Shown here: positions 29,844 through 29,877 of the stretch, in pieces
How positions within the stretch are numbered: position 1 is the stretch's first letter
How the letters are laid out: each line of letters starts with the position of its first letter
Source: a virus
IMG/VR virus record: IMGVR_UViG_3300025276_000143
Location: 1-29,877 of that record
DNA: 29,877 nucleotides
Reading direction: 5' to 3' (one strand)
Translations under genes and position numbers: made by a program
Notes under the pieces: model-generated
The model's input: the letters and a program-made list of their open reading frames with translations, nothing else
What the model was told of the DNA's origin: nothing
Database searches by the model: none

Positions 29844-29877
29844 AAAGTGAGTCGCTTTCGAGGGCTCATAACTTTAA

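Larger units (their letters stand above)
29756..29873 (+). repeat. Three copies of TCATAACT
   Basis: Identical octamers at 29756-29763 (overlapping the last stop codon), 29822-29829 and 29866-29873. The first two are preceded by AAAAG or AAAAGG. They flank the inverted repeat and the late promoter. Confidence 0.5.

Noticed and set aside
1-29877. CRISPR arrays, tRNA genes, insertion sequences, introns or inteins
   Set aside because: No regularly spaced repeats, cloverleaf sequences, transposase motifs or interrupted core genes were found; all core proteins read through in one frame with normal lengths.

Overview
This window is a continuous piece of a contractile-tailed, T4-like bacteriophage genome. 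All recognised genes lie on the + strand, are tightly packed, and often overlap at ATGA or TAATG junctions. The order of core genes (13-14-15-16-17-18-19-20-67-68-21-22-23-3-uvsY-uvsW-55-47-46, then 45-44-62-regA) is the arrangement I know from marine T4-like myoviruses such as cyanophages and their relatives on heterotrophic marine bacteria. I see no photosynthesis genes, tRNAs, integrase or insertion sequences. The host is a bacterium using strong AGGAG-type ribosome sites and sigma-70 promoters, and cannot be named further from the sequence.

Region 1 (about 1-13,500) is the virion module: neck and tail-completion proteins gp13, gp14 and gp15; terminase gp16 and gp17; tail sheath gp18; tail tube gp19; portal gp20; prohead core proteins (gp67-like and gp68-like); a small beta-rich protein; prohead protease gp21; scaffold gp22; major capsid protein gp23; and a second tube-fold protein, likely gp3. 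The units start with T4-type late promoters (TATAAATA and close variants), several placed directly after hairpin terminators.

Region 2 (about 13,500-19,350) carries recombination and late-transcription genes: uvsY, uvsW, an Sm-like small protein, late sigma factor gp55, and the Mre11/Rad50-like nuclease pair gp47/gp46. Consensus sigma-70 promoters take over here.

Region 3 (about 19,350-25,500) is accessory. A tightly overlapping cassette encodes a YdcH-like small protein, a phosphomannomutase-like HAD phosphatase, a cytidylyltransferase-type nucleotidyltransferase, a GT4-like glycosyltransferase, and a two-part protein ending in a TAGT-like (TET/JBP-associated) glycosyltransferase domain. 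I read this as a candidate DNA-hypermodification or glycosylation pathway and the most interesting content of the window. It is followed by an HNH endonuclease, two unknown small proteins, a DexA-like exonuclease and a MazZ/DUF5664-like nucleotide diphosphohydrolase.

Region 4 (about 25,500-29,877) is the replication-clamp module: gp45 clamp, a small acidic protein, gp44, a zinc-ribbon protein, gp62, the RegA translational repressor, then a trimeric dUTPase and two unknown small proteins. A long inverted repeat and a late promoter close the window. DNA polymerase gp43, which usually follows regA, is not here.

The genes fit together as follows: gp55 with clamp gp45 would fire the TATAAATA late promoters of region 1; gp46/47, UvsY and UvsW support recombination-driven replication; DexA, the diphosphohydrolase and the dUTPase shape DNA turnover and nucleotide pools; and the sugar cassette may decorate the DNA. 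Functional names rest on motif recognition and synteny, not on database searches.
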